Source: Diploscapter coronatus (taxonomy: Eukaryota > Nematoda > Chromadorea > Rhabditida > Rhabditidae). Taken from it: a stretch of DNA of 64,000 bases. The position numbers and the translations under genes were made by a program. This document shows positions 49,101-61,109 of the stretch, in pieces. The stretch spans positions 67,851,201 to 67,915,200 of the forward strand of contig OZ038422.1 of NCBI GenBank assembly GCA_964036155.1. Direction: 5' to 3'. Under the pieces are notes generated by a model, which ran no database searches, was not told where the DNA came from, and saw only the letters and a program-made list of their open reading frames with translations. Numbering within the stretch: position 1 is the first letter of the stretch; the number at the start of each line of letters is the position of its first letter.

Positions 49101-52100
49101 GCCACGCTCCTGCAATACTTGAACACAAAATTCTGCTATTTCTGCGTCTAAAAGCATCTTAAAATCTGAACTTTGTTGTTTTCCAATTTTCATCGAGTTT
49201 CAGCTGAACAATGGAGCAGAGAAGAATTCGAGGAAAGCAGCAGCGAGTTGAGAACCGAACAGGTCGATCAGACTCATTGCCAGACACTGGGCTGCTCGAG
49301 GATCGAAAGGGAAAACGAGAACGAGGAGCAAGACGTTGCTGCTGATGGAACAGGTTGGAAGCAATGCAGATGATGAATGAGGATGTGCATGTTGCAGAAG
49401 AGGAATTCGACAACGACGAGAACGATGAGCAGAAAGCGGTCATTCGAAAAGAGATTGTGCTAGTGGCTGATGACACTCCAAAGGGGAACTTATTCGAGGT
49501 GTTCGATAAGGTCCTGCAGGTATGCAAATTTGAAATTAGGAAATCAGCAGGATTCAAATACAGACCGAAAATTTCCGACCAGAGCACGGCTTGACCCCCA
49601 ACATGTTCCAAAATTCAAGTTGCTCGTCAAACTTTTAAGATTTCAGTCTGTCCCGATCCTTAAAGTACAGTTTAGACAATCTTTAGGATCCTGAAGAAGA
49701 TTGAGCATAATTCTAATTCCGAATTCGGCATTTTTGGCCAATTCATGAAGATCACAACGGATTTATAATTTCCAGGGCAAGAACGGCACTCGCTCGACTT
49801 CCTTCCACATCCCGTTCCTCCCCGTTTATTTGCTCTATCTCTTCCTCACTTCCATTCTTCAACTCATCAACACTGTCTACCCTCTTCGCGATCTGCACCG
49901 CGCCTTCTCCACCGTAAATCATCTTATAACTTGGCATTATTTCATTTCTCTTAATTTCAGCTGCCCCATCCAAATGTGTTCTACCTGAATTTCCGTCACT
50001 GGACATTCTTCAACACAGTCAAGTGCAATCTGCTCTTTGGCTACACGTACAAGAAGAGCTTCGAGGTAATTTGATGGTTTGTATGAAGCAAATTTTCGCC
50101 CTAAAGAATCCATTCCAAGTCATTTTCATTTGTGGCATCAACATCTTTCTTTGATTTGTGCATCATTTGAATGTTGAAGTGCTGAAGGTTCATATTGCAG
50201 TATGCAACGAGTGCATCAGAAAATACAGATTTCATTCTTAATTTAAGAGTGAATGTCAGGAAAAACCAAAGTTTTAGCAAAGGGGTGTTTCCAGAGGTCC
50301 GTCAATTTGGCTGATTTTCACATATTTTGTTCAGTTTTTCACGCCGATTCTCGTGGTGCTATCCGTTTGTCATAAAAATTATTGTATGCAGGATTACGGT
50401 AGCTTAAAGTTTTGACAGATCCGACCTCAGGAAAAAATTCATAACTTTCTTACTTGTGGACTAAATCGAACGAGGTTTTCAGCATTGAATAGCCCACGAA
50501 AAACTATACAAATAATGTAACTACGACCATCTGCTAGGGCCAACAGTTTCCCGCCAAAAAAATAATTTCCGAAAAAGTGACCCTGGCCGACTGCAGTTTT
50601 TCAATTTTCTACCCAAATTAGAGCTTCGACCCCAAGCTGGAAATTGGCTTATTTTGTAGAGAATTAAATTCTGCATCTGAATATGTAAAAATTTTCAAAA
50701 AAAAGGGTCGTCGAAACCACGAAAAATGCGTCCGAACGCATAAAACCAGGGTGATTATTACATAGCATCAACTTTGACCCCCTATAACTTTCTTATTTCT
50801 GGACCAAATTGAATGATTATTTTTTTATTTTGTAGATCTTGAATAGAAAAATAATTTTAAAATATAAAGAAAATTTTTAGACATTAATTTTGGTGGGAAA
50901 AATTACCCGAAGTTACCCTATATACCCGTACTGTGTTTACATGGGTAATGTGAGTTAACGTCGGAATTTCTCATAAAATCTTGTAGAGCTCTTCAAGTTA
51001 AACAACTTTTGTTCCAGAACTTATTCGAGAATGTGCAAACACAGGGAGATATGAATTTTTGAAAATTTGTATTATAAAGGCATTATGCTGAATTTGGCCA
51101 TTGTACTTCAAAAAATTCTGGAGCTCATATGATAATGAATCCGAGATCGGTCCTGGAACAAAAGTTGTTCACCATGTCAATCTACACAACATACTGAAAG
51201 GACAGATTTTTCCAACGTCATTTACGTGTAAACACAGTACGGGCATATAGGGTAACTTCGGATAATTTTTTCCCGCCAAAATTAATGTCTAAAATTTTTC
51301 TTGTTATTTTTATTTTATCCTCCTACTCAGGATCTACAAAATAAAAAAATAATTATTCAATTTGGTCCAGAAATAAGAAAGTTGTGGGGGGTCAAAGCTA
51401 ATGCTATGCAATAATCACCCTGATTTTACATGTTCGGACGCATTTTTCGTGGTTTCGACGACCCTTTTTTTTGAAAATTTTTACATATTCAGATGTAAAA
51501 TTTAATTCTCTACAAAATAAGCCAATTTCCAGCTTGGGGTCGAAGCTCTAATTTGGGGAAAAAATCGAAAAACCGTTACCGGTCAGGATCACTTTTTCGA
51601 ATTTTAATTTTTTGGCAGGAAATTGTTAACCGTAGCAAGTGGTCGTAGTTACATTATTTGTAGAGTTTTTCGTGGGCTATCCAATGCTGAAAACCCCATT
51701 CGATTCGGTTCAGAAATAAGAAAGTTATGAATTTTTTCCCGAGGTCGGATTTCTCAAAACTTGAAGCTACCGTAATCCTGCATACGATCATTTTTATGAA
51801 AAACGAATAGCACCACGAGAATCAGCGTGAAAAACTGAACAATATATGTGAAAATCAGCCAAATTGACGGACCCCCGGAAACACCGACTTTGGTCCTTAG
51901 TGACATTCACTCTTAAACATTGAAATTGAAATCGACTGCTAAATGTACAACTTCATTTTTGCAAAAATTTTCTTCTAATTTCAATGTCCCAGGAAGCAAT
52001 GGCTACTTCGCTCCCTCACTACAATGGAATGGAGCCTGCCCACGTACAGCGATTCTCCTGGATGCCGCAGGAATTCGACAAGCACAGCCACACCAAATCT

Positions 52101-52109
52101 GTCTCCTAA
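46175..52109 (+). CDS. 3-beta-hydroxysteroid dehydrogenase/isomerase-like NAD(P)-dependent enzyme with an acidic insertion
   Basis: Fourteen exons: 46175-46328, 46907-47023, 47067-47206, 47252-47319, 47488-47608, 47818-47908, 48059-48255, 48482-48608, 48829-48936, 49204-49353, 49398-49519, 49776-49913, 49961-50065, 51993-52109; 584 residues. The N-terminus has the Rossmann nucleotide loop (VLGGGSLLGRAVV, residues 15-27). The catalytic YxxxK is YCESK (139-143), followed by CIAEEMI and RCGPIFGADD, and by THVENVADIV, all in family order. Residues about 250-445 are a highly acidic, low-complexity insertion that ordinary 3-beta-HSDs (about 370 residues) lack. A hydrophobic segment (about 477-500, PVYLLYLFLTSILQLI) follows, then the typical FFNTVKCNLLFGYTYKKS ending. 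It probably acts on a steroid or sterol at the ER membrane; substrate unknown. AATAAA signals are at 52266 and 52287. The last intron holds a 1.68-kb palindrome. Confidence 0.88.
50242..51917. mobile_element. 1.68-kb foldback (palindromic) element in the last intron of the dehydrogenase gene
   Basis: The left arm (50242 to about 51020) and the right arm (about 51150 to 51917) are inverted, diverged copies of each other, about 770-780 bases each around a spacer of roughly 130 bases. The ends are a perfect 17-bp inverted repeat, TTTAAGAGTGAATGTCA. TTAA occurs at both edges (50243-50246 and 51913-51916), compatible with a TTAA-targeting, piggyBac-like mechanism, though TTAA is its own complement and may simply be part of the repeat. 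No coding capacity was found. Each arm also holds a degenerate internal direct repeat containing AACTTTCTTA. Confidence 0.85.
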
Positions 52110-53163
52110 ATTCACAATTTGCCATTTTCGCCTTTATCATTTTGCATGTTCCAATTCGTAGGTTAGGTACTTTATTCTACTGATTTTCAGTTTGATCGAG
52201 CTTCCTTGAATCATGATATTCATTTTGCTTGAGTTTAGATTTCAGCTGCAGAGTTTTATCTTTTAAATAAAGACGATTTGCTTGTTAATAAAGAAATTTG
52301 AAGTGGTGTTCATTTTCGTGAACTATATGGTTTTATCTAGCTGACCGCATATCTATCAAACTTGGATTTGAAATACAAGCATTTCGTGAATTCATTTCGC
52401 TCTGTGCAAATCTGTCGTCATTTCGAGTGACCCATGTCATTTAGACATAAAAACGAGAAACATGCTATATGTTTTTGAAGATCTTCATCGAACTAGCATC
52501 CTTTCATATTCAACTCTTCCCCATCATTCGAAAATTTTCCTATGAAATGCCCCATTTTTTGAGTCCCTGGCTAACAATGTTTTTCTCAATTTCACTCTCA
52601 TGTTCATTAACGGAAAACGTTCCTCTGCACAATAATTGCAAGGTGTTAGGAGCGTGGCTAAGTGTATACAATCGATTTTAGGCCCATTTTTTAATTTTGC
52701 ACTATTTTCATGTGTCCACCTTTCCCTTGTTTGTGAATATTGATAACTCGGTAATATTCTGGATCATATTCGCGCCTCTGCCTCTCTTCGTTAACGGTCA
52801 TGATAGAGCGCGTTTCTCTAGTTCGCAACTTGTTAAATTTCCTTCTTTTTTGATCCCAAATATTCCGTTTTTCCTCGAATTGATTATTTTTATCATTTAT
52901 TTTCCGATATCTCCAATTTTGACATTTTCATTACGAAATCAGCATCTCTTGAAATTTCCACAATGCTTTATAAGGCTTGATTACTCACATTTTGCTATAA
53001 GAGTCTCCAAAATCAACATGCCACTCCTTTCTGGGTTCTTCTCTCGAGCTCCTATGAAAACTTTCTAATTTGATCCGTTTTCACGTGTTTTTCTTTCCAT
53101 TAACGTCATGTCATGAATTGTTTTATTTTTTGCTGATTCGTGAATCATCATGTTTCCTAACAA
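52110..53163. other. Spacer between the dehydrogenase and RhoGAP genes
   Basis: The two genes are head-to-tail on the plus strand. The first 200 bases are the dehydrogenase 3' UTR with AATAAA at 52266-52271 and 52287-52292. The rest is AT-rich and presumably contains the RhoGAP promoter or an unrecognised 5' exon. Confidence 0.5.
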
Positions 53164-56100
53164 ATGGTTGCAGGAGACATTGTCATTGTGGTGGCTTGGG
53201 CAGAGTGCGCCCGTGTTCTGCATCGAAGCAGAGGAAAAGGAATACATTCTGATAAGAACAAGGAGGAGCTGAGGTTCGAGGAAAGCGACTACTTGGATGG
53301 CAGAATGATGCTCGGCAGGACATCCGCTGTTAGCATCAATTCTGTCGTGAGTTGATCTCTTCTAACGTTTCAGAAAATAGATTTTCTAATAAAATCAGAC
53401 TTGAAACTTTTTCGAAATTTCGTCATCGCGCCGCACCGCAAAAATAGGTCTGTGCCGCAGTTGCGGTGAAAAAGTCCCAAGTCTGAATGAAAGTTTGCTG
53501 TTCTTTTTTCTCATTGATCTCCTTTTTCTACATTCTAGAAACCTAAAGCAGAGCGGCAAGTACATGAAGCTAGGATTGGCGTGTAAGATTAGGAGAGGAT
53601 AGGAAAATTCGCTATCACTTCTACACTATACACTGTTTCTTTATGTTTCGTCGTTCTGACGCCGTGACATGTTCAAATTCTCAAAAAAAAATTTTTTTTT
53701 TATAAATTTGAAGACTCAAATCTTAAGTTTTAGCGAATTCATTAGAAATAAACGTCTTTTCTTTCAAAAGAATGACTCAAAATTGCAGAGCTCGATGCCA
53801 CAACAGATGCACAAATGCGGGGATTTCGAAGTGCTGGAGATTAGGCCGAGCAGGAGCAGACCGCCCCATCGCGGTAGTCTTCAATACATCAACAAGGAGG
53901 TCAGATTGGGCGAGGTTAGTCATTTCCGCCTGTCCGATGACTGAATGACGAATGAATTGCAGGTGAATGCTGTCAACGTCGACCTCCAAGTGGAACTGTC
54001 TTGGGGAAGATTCACCAAAGTCACGCTGCGAGAAATTCCTCAGTAAGGCATTTTTATTGAAGAAAAATGATTTCAAGTAATTGTAGGAGAAAGTTGCGAA
54101 GAACTTTCACAAAATCTATACTTTCTCATGAGCACTTTTCCTCAAACGACATTTCTGTCTTATATTTCCTTTCTAGGTTTAAAAGATGTATCAACTTTGA
54201 AATAAATGCACTCGTATCCCCACTCATGACGACTAATTAGATGAAAATAAGCATTATGAGTTTTGCAGAAAACTCTTCGCAGATTACTTTTCTATAAAAT
54301 AATTGATTTGTTTTTACCTAGCTCTGATCCATATCTCCAATTCATCAATCATCAACAAGTGATAACTTCAGATTCCTGACGAACGCGTTCAACATAATCA
54401 GTCGGAAAGGCAAATGCACCGAGGGCATCTTCCGAAAGGAGGGCAACTCGGCCAGAATCAACAGCATCAACACTTATGTATGTTCGATTCATTCATTCTT
54501 TCCTAATTCACCCCAGTTCAGGCCCTGTTCCTGGGTCAGCAGAAAATCCCCCCAGATTTCTCCGAGCACATCCACGATGTCTGCACGCTCGTCAAACGAT
54601 TCCTCAGGGAACTCAAGGTAATCTCTTTTTTTTTGTATAATCTAGAGAAAAATCACTAGAGGCAAAATTCTTTTGAAATGATCAATATTGTTTCCTGCAT
54701 TCAGAAGCCTCTGATCGACTCGCCCGCAGTGATGCGGAATCTGATCGAGCTGGCCAAGAAGAAAGTGCCCGTGAGCGATCGATGCAATGCCCCAGAATCC
54801 AATGAATCGCCCCATTCAGGTATCGCAATTCGAGTTCTCCTCGGCATTCGAAGTGCAGTTCACAGACAAGAAGAGGAAGGCAGAACCGATGTCCCTGCCT
54901 CACATCGGCACGCTGGGGTTCTTCATGCGGCAGCTCTACAAAGTAAGGATTCTTTATAAAAGCAGCACGTTCTGGTTGGTCACCTTTTGTAGATTTCACC
55001 GGTTTGCACTACAATCCGTTAAAAGATTAATTGTAAATGATCAGCTATAAGAACCAGAAGCCATGCTGAATCAAGAGTGATTTTTCTTAGTTTCGTGTGG
55101 CTTTTGGATCTAGGGCTTCAATTGACAACAGTTGAGCTAATAATATTAGAATAATAGCCAAATTATGGAAGGTCCATGCAAATAATTGCAGCTCTCTTTG
55201 CATTCGATGTACAATCAGATGACGATCGAGAACATGGCCACTGTGTTCGCTCCAGCCATTTTCAACGATGATGTGTCGAGAGAGAAGAAGCGAAGGGACA
55301 ACAGAAAGGAGAAGAAGGGATCAGCGGTAGTTCATTTACATAGAGTCGAAATTGAAGAGAAAAATATTAAATTGCAAATCTCACATCAAAAAAGTTTCAA
55401 CTTTTGGAAAGAGCAGATACGAGAAAGAATACGTTAAATTTTCTCACTATTCAAAGAATAATGCTCCACACACTTCCTATTAGTGAGTCTGGATTATGAC
55501 TTGCATGAGATAGAAAAGATTATCGTTCTTTTCTGCAACAATATGCGGAATTTTTAATGACTTTTAATTTCAGGAAGATCTCTTGATTATGAAGATGGAC
55601 GAAGTTACGCAGAGAATCCCGGTCATCAAGATGCTGATCGAGCATGCCAATTGGATCGGAGTGCCCTCGCGACCGTACGTGACGAGTCAGTGTCAGTCTG
55701 TCGGGAGAAGCAGTCTGGGCTGCACGACTACAGGCACAAGCACAGAGGCAGCGGCCAGTCTGAAGGAGGAGAACAACTCGGCTGCAGACAAAACCATGGC
55801 TAATCTCGAAATGATTAAGTGCAGATCCAGCTCCTGCATTCCAAGACTACGGTATCATACACGTTTGAAGATACGAAAATTCTGCAAAGTTTCTAGCTAT
55901 CGTAGGATTTTTGCACTAATCTCCTCTTCGGTATTTCAATAGAAAATAACGGGCGACTTGAGAAATACTGAATAATTTCTAGATCTGAGATGGCAATAAG
56001 CCGCGCAAAATTTCCTGCCCTTGATATTTCTGAACACTTTATTTGTACGTTTCAGCAGCCCAGGCTCTGGCATCTCGACCAACTGCACGGACAACTCGTC

Positions 56101-57988
56101 TTCCATGCAGCCAAAGCTCTCCCTCATCGATAACCTGTTCTACAGAGACAAGGAGAACCGGCCCAATTTGGCACTCACAAAGGCTGATAAACTCACTCCG
56201 AAACAGTCCAGACAGGACAAGGCATTTGAGGTCGGTTTACAATTCGCTTATGTAAGAAGGTTGATCTTCAATTATTCTGTAAAGTTCTTACAGCTTTTTT
56301 TTACCAACTTTCATATAAAAATGTATGGCTCTTCAAAAAAGTCCCAAAAAGCGATTTGATAAGATGCACATTTTGAGAAAGAAATATTCTAATCGGTAAA
56401 AATTTGATTATTTGCTCACGAATGTTGTAAAATATAATTTCCTTTTCACTGACGAGAAGATAAATGAAAATATCCTCTTTGCAGACAATCCCATATTCGA
56501 CGCCAGGCTCGGCATTTGTGGGGAAGACGCGTGTCATTCACGTGCAAACCCCTGATGAGGCATCGGCAAATCGCTGTTCCTCCCCAGTGTTGTCGAGTCG
56601 AGACAGTCGGAGCAACCAGTGTGCATCCACCTCCCAATCTGCGACTGTCTCCCTCCCGACTCCCATCGCTTCGTTCAGAGTTGTCTCCACTTCGAGGACT
56701 GATCAGTTCCTTGAGGTAGGATGTTGTTGATCGCTTACGAAGAGAATATCAGTGTTAATTTCATTTTTGTTGTAAAAAATGAACAATGAAAGATCATGAG
56801 ATCATCATAATATAAGATTGATGGAGAGAGAAGCGTTTGCTAATTTGTAGTTTTTGAGGAATGGGATATAAGGGAGAGAGCAACACTTCAAAGTAAAGCC
56901 CTCGAATTGGGTTGCGTCATTTTCACATGAATTGACCAAAGTCGTAGTTTCGGAAATAGTTTCGTTCTCACTAATTTATCGACTTGGTTGACTTGTTCCT
57001 TTGCAGCCACGTCTCCGTCCTCGTCACCGTCTCCCAGCACTCCCTCAATCGACGTCCGGAAGTCTGATTCCCCAGCGAGTGCACTCGCCGATTCTGCCGC
57101 CTCCACCCACTTCCAACGGAGAGGTCGTCTTCCGCAAACCCGCCCTGCCTTCCTCTGTGCACTCAGCTGGATCGTCCGTCTCCTCCTCTCACTTCGTCAA
57201 GCCAGCTATTCCCAGACCAGGTAATATTGGATTTTTTTATTGTAGCGTTTTCTTCACTAATATCTCATTTTTCTAAAATAATTTTAAATAGATAAACATG
57301 ATCACAAGGAAAGAATCAGAAACCGATTTAATTGTGTTGTTCGCTGCAGGGCGCATGCAAAGTCGGCTTCCTCGTCCACAGGACCAACTCGACGGGGAAT
57401 TCGCCAATTCGCGGGTCAACATGGAGGCGCTCAAGAAAGGCACTTTCGTGAGTGAAATTCGAGAAAAGATTAGAACAACTAGCTATGGTTGAATATAAAG
57501 TAATGTGGGGGTACTTCGTCCAATATTGATTATGGCTACTCTTTCAGTTGACATTGGACGCGAATCAGTCCTCTCGGCCGAGTCTGGCTATGGTGAGCAC
57601 TCTCGGTCTTGTCCAGTCTGGGGTCAAGGTAAGGAAAATTTTATTTAACACTTTCAAACTATTCTCACAAGCATTATCAAAAAAAGTTTAATTAATACGA
57701 AGAATAATAGCATCCTTATTTCACTACTTTTCCTATTCCCACGTATATTCAGAAAGATTTACTTTCCGAAAAGAAGATATTTTCTTCCCTTAATTTTTGC
57801 ATCTAAAAAGTCGAGATTTCAGTAAGTTCGTGAATTAGCTATGCTTTCAGGCGTTCTCTGCGAGAGAAAAGCAAATCAAGCAAGAGCAACAGGAGAAAGG
57901 AGGCCACTTCCCCTCTCCCTCTTCCACAGTTACTTCACTGCCTCGATTCGCCTCGTCCTCCATTAACCGGCCACATATCAGGAAGTAA
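53164..57988 (+). CDS. RhoGAP-domain protein of the ARHGAP11 (MP-GAP) / RGA-3/4 type
   Basis: Fifteen exons: 53164-53346, 53789-53914, 53963-54042, 54372-54477, 54522-54617, 54705-54770, 54820-54942, 55192-55326, 55574-55851, 56056-56230, 56485-56715, 57007-57220, 57350-57447, 57548-57628, 57851-57988; 709 residues. The RhoGAP domain spans about residues 115-335: GIFRKEGNSARI carries the arginine finger (Arg151), KRFLRELKKPLI and MTIENMATVFAPAIF follow in family order. A long Ser/Pro-rich C-terminal tail has low complexity and ends NRPHIRK. N-terminal domain placement and the disordered tail resemble ARHGAP11A and C. elegans RGA-3/4, which inactivate RhoA at the cell cortex in cytokinesis; that assignment is by resemblance. 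Start choice is uncertain because a TTGCAG acceptor overlaps the first codons. AATAAA at 58067-58072. Confidence 0.87.
53395..53486. repeat. Small foldback repeat in RhoGAP intron 1
   Basis: TCAGACTTGAAACTTTTTC at the left end is mirrored by the complement of the right end, TCAGACTTGGGACTTTTTC. The whole 92-base unit can fold on itself and has a GC-rich middle unlike its surroundings. It is probably a miniature inverted-repeat element or its remnant; no clear target duplication was seen. Confidence 0.6.
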
Positions 57989-58066
57989 CCAAATGCAGCA
58001 AACAACCAACAACAAATATACTCGATAATCTAAACTCGGTACAAATTTTCACATTACTTTCGCATT

Positions 58067-58072
58067 AATAAA
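58067..58072 (+). terminator. Poly(A) signal of the RhoGAP gene
   Basis: AATAAA lies 79 bases after the stop codon. Confidence 0.7.
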
Positions 58073-58435
58073 GAAAGCAGCTTATTGCTATTTTAACATT
58101 TCTACTCTATAGCGATTCTTCAGTCTGTTCAGTCATTATTTTCAGTGATTTTTACGACACTAGATCCTCGAAAATTCCATTGCATTTTCAGACGGGTTCT
58201 CTTTTTTCTTCTTGTCATTCTGCAGTATTTCTTCTTTCGTATGGATACATTTAGCTAGAATTTAGATTTGGGGGAAATGATTTTTGTTGTAACAATAAAT
58301 ATTTTCATTTTTTTGTTAAATTTCTTTTATGATTTGTCGATTTCAAATCGCGCGAATATGCGCGGCTATCTGAATATTTTGAATTCGATTTTTAATGATT
58401 ATTTCATTCATTATTTTCACAGCGATTATGTTCAT

Positions 58436-58585
58436 CAGAGGTGTATAAAAATCTAATTTTTGATTTGCGTTCGCGTTTATTAACGCAAAGCTCTTTTAGA
58501 ATTTGCGTGTGCATTCAGGAAATTACTCCAAAAAAGTGCGTTTTGCGTTAGAGTTACTTAATAACGCGTTATCTTTACACCTCTG
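58436..58585. mobile_element. hAT-like miniature inverted-repeat element, 150 bp
   Basis: The ends read CAGAGGTGTATA and, on the complement of the right end, CAGAGGTGTAAA. The 8 bases outside each end are ATGTTCAT and ATGCTCAC, an imperfect (6 of 8) duplication of the length made by hAT transposons. The inside repeats TTGCGTT-like words in both orientations and has no coding capacity. It lies between the convergent RhoGAP and four-TM genes. Confidence 0.65.
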
Positions 58586-58689
58586 ATGCTCACTAACTTG
58601 CCTTCAAATTCCCTTTATCCAAAACTGCCATCGAATAACTTTTTCTGAAATATAGAAAAAAAAATTCAATTATTTCAGTTTTCAAAAAA

Positions 58690-58695
58690 TTTATT
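58690..58695 (-). terminator. Poly(A) signal of the four-TM gene
   Basis: The complement reads AATAAA 58 bases beyond the stop codon of the minus-strand gene. Confidence 0.6.
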
Positions 58696-58753
58696 GAATA
58701 TTGCATTGCAAATCAGTTGAAATGGACATTTTTCGTATTTTTGAGTAGTGCTT

Positions 58754-60051
58754 TCAAAGCGACGATCTTGTCATCCAAAAACCGATGATAGACAACCAGA
58801 ACAACCAGATTTGTTCTAAAATGTCTTTTTTTTTAGCTTTCGTGATGTTTGGCTCGAGGCTCATGACTAACGTTGCAAAGACAAAGAAGAAAGCGACGAT
58901 TATAGTGGCCATCCAATTGATTCTCGCACCCGTTATCGATAAAATAGTCAAGCCAAACAGAGCCAAAATGTACAGTCCAATTTGTAGAACCAGAATAACT
59001 AGTTGAGGAATGAGCAATCGAATTTTGTTCATCTAAACCCATAATTTTATGCATACACTATTGTGGTTATGAAAACGTGTATTGCGCAACTTTTGAAACT
59101 GACATTGAAATTTTGTCAAATCAGAGACCAAAATTGCTCATTACAAGTATGCTAATTTCTGTTATTTATCCCCTTCAAATTGCCGAACAGGGGTAATAGC
59201 AATCCAAATCTACCTGAACGCCAATTACAGTGAAGATTATGCCTGCCAAATGCAGAAAATGTAGACCAATCCAGCATCCAACGAATATTTTGTATGTCAA
59301 CCAATAAAATATTGGGTCATCTCTTCTAATATACTGCAAATGCACATTTTCGTAAAACACTGAAAATATCAACACATACAGCCAATGTCTGACGATAGAG
59401 CAAGAATTTTTCATGAATATCAGGGTAGATGATTAGCACAATGCCCAGAGTAATGCCCAGAAGAGCTATGAATATGCTGATCGCAGAATGAATGTAGATC
59501 CATATCTAAATGATAATCATTGAAAATTGAATAAACCGAATTCAGAAAATTTATACCAAACTTTAATAATTCTGACGAAAGAAGTATACATTAAAGAGGA
59601 TAATCTTCATCTTCAAATGAAAAGTAACATTGGCAAAGGAACATTTTGCAATATTGAGCCGATTTTTATTCTGCTATTTTGCGCAGATTCGAATATTTTA
59701 TTCCAGAAATGTTCATATCTTTTTTAGGAGTTTTCGTCCTTCGATTATTTTCTTTCTTTTCTAAATGGAAAGAGTTGATTTCGTTGTGGGTTTCGTTTTC
59801 GTAAAATTTCATAGACCAATTACATGTTTTATTTTTCCCCTTCGAAATCGCTAAATTCATCTTCGTATATCCTTTTTATTATGTTATAAAAAAAAATCTC
59901 TAAATAACTTTTTCATAATGATTCTTTAATTGAAAATTTCAAAGGGTTTATCTACCTGGATGTGCAGCCTGCAATATCGATTAGTCCTCTCCTGATGATC
60001 ATCAATTATGTTGCCGAATGTCGCTTGGTTATCGTGGCGAAGTGATTGCAT
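58754..60051 (-). CDS. Small four-transmembrane protein of unknown function
   Basis: Four exons, complement of 59956-60051, 59380-59505, 59214-59333 and 58754-59032, all phase 0, encode 206 residues. The first 32 residues are polar. Four hydrophobic segments follow: IYIHSAISIFIALLGITLGI, then CWIGLHFLHLAGIIFTVIGV, then LLIPQLVILVLQIGLYILAL, then WMATIIVAFFFVFATLVMSL. The loops lack the Cys-Cys-Gly motif of tetraspanins, so it is not a classical tetraspanin. The tail is basic and Trp-rich. No family is recognised; a membrane location is the only safe statement. Exon 4 begins with ATG right after its acceptor. The gene is convergent with the RhoGAP gene and divergent from the lipase gene. Confidence 0.7.
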
Positions 60052-61109
60052 TTTTGCGGTAATATTCGAAAAGGTGCCTTGAATTTATGTTGCAGGAATA
60101 ATTAGTGAAATTGGCACTCGAAATATCTGAATATCCATCAACATTATAGCAGAGCTTTATTATGCGTTGATCGAAATTTTCGGATGTCCGTTTCAAATTG
60201 AAACTGAACAACTGCTCGGTCAGCATCGCTTTTTCTCCATTCTTCTCTTATTTTATCTTTGTCTTTCACTGTCTCTTCATTCCTTTGATCTCAATCTTTT
60301 TCTATTTATTCTTTATGTCTTCACACTATCATCGATGAAATATTATCTGCTAAGTAACACTCGTCAACAAATTCATAATGAAGTTAAACATTAGTTGTTG
60401 ATTCAATACTTTTCGGTAAAATGCGACTTCATTGAATTATAAATTTTGTTTTAGTCAGACTGGCTAAAATATGTTCGAGAATGCGCAATGGTCAATATGT
60501 ATTAGCTAATAGTCGTTGATTTCAGGTGTTATTCCTAGACTTCAATGATTTTTCAGTGACTAAGGCTAAAATGCTACTTCTCTCTACTTCAATTTGTTTC
60601 ACGTTATTCTGCATTTTTATTCAAACTAAGGATGTTCGGAATTCTAACTCCGAAAATTTCGACTCCAAGGGATTTTGGCTTCAGAATTGTGATTCCGACT
60701 CGAGGTCTTGGTCAAAAGCAACTCCGATTCCGAATTTTTCAAAATCAAAACTCTGAACAGTCTGATTCAAAACTTATTTCGTTTGACTGAAACATTATTC
60801 AATAGTTTTATATTGAATTTCAAAAGAAAAACAACATTACAAGTGCACAACGTGAATCGATATTTTACATGCCGAATATCGTGATTTTTCCTCGATCAGA
60901 AAAGAAATAATCAAAATGACATCTCACTGCAAAAGGCACAAAGAAGGGCTTCAAATTTTACAACGGTTCGAGATAAGCAACACGCGGAAGACTTTTTATT
61001 GAAGTAGCGACCTATCGGAGGCTCATTTCGAGAGGCAGCTTCAATCGGTGAAAAGCTAACCCTGCAGTAGGTCTAATTTCCGTCGATTTTTCAATAGTTT
61101 GAAGCAAAA
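60052..61109. other. Divergent spacer between the four-TM gene and the lipase gene
   Basis: This carries both promoters. At about 60637-60740 there is a short run of degenerate TCCGA/TTCGGA words (GTTCGGAATTC, ACTCCGAA, GATTCCGAAT), a likely repeat remnant. No other gene was seen. Confidence 0.45.

Noticed and set aside
58754..60051. Tetraspanin identity for the four-TM gene
   Set aside because: The large loop and the CCG motif of tetraspanins are absent.
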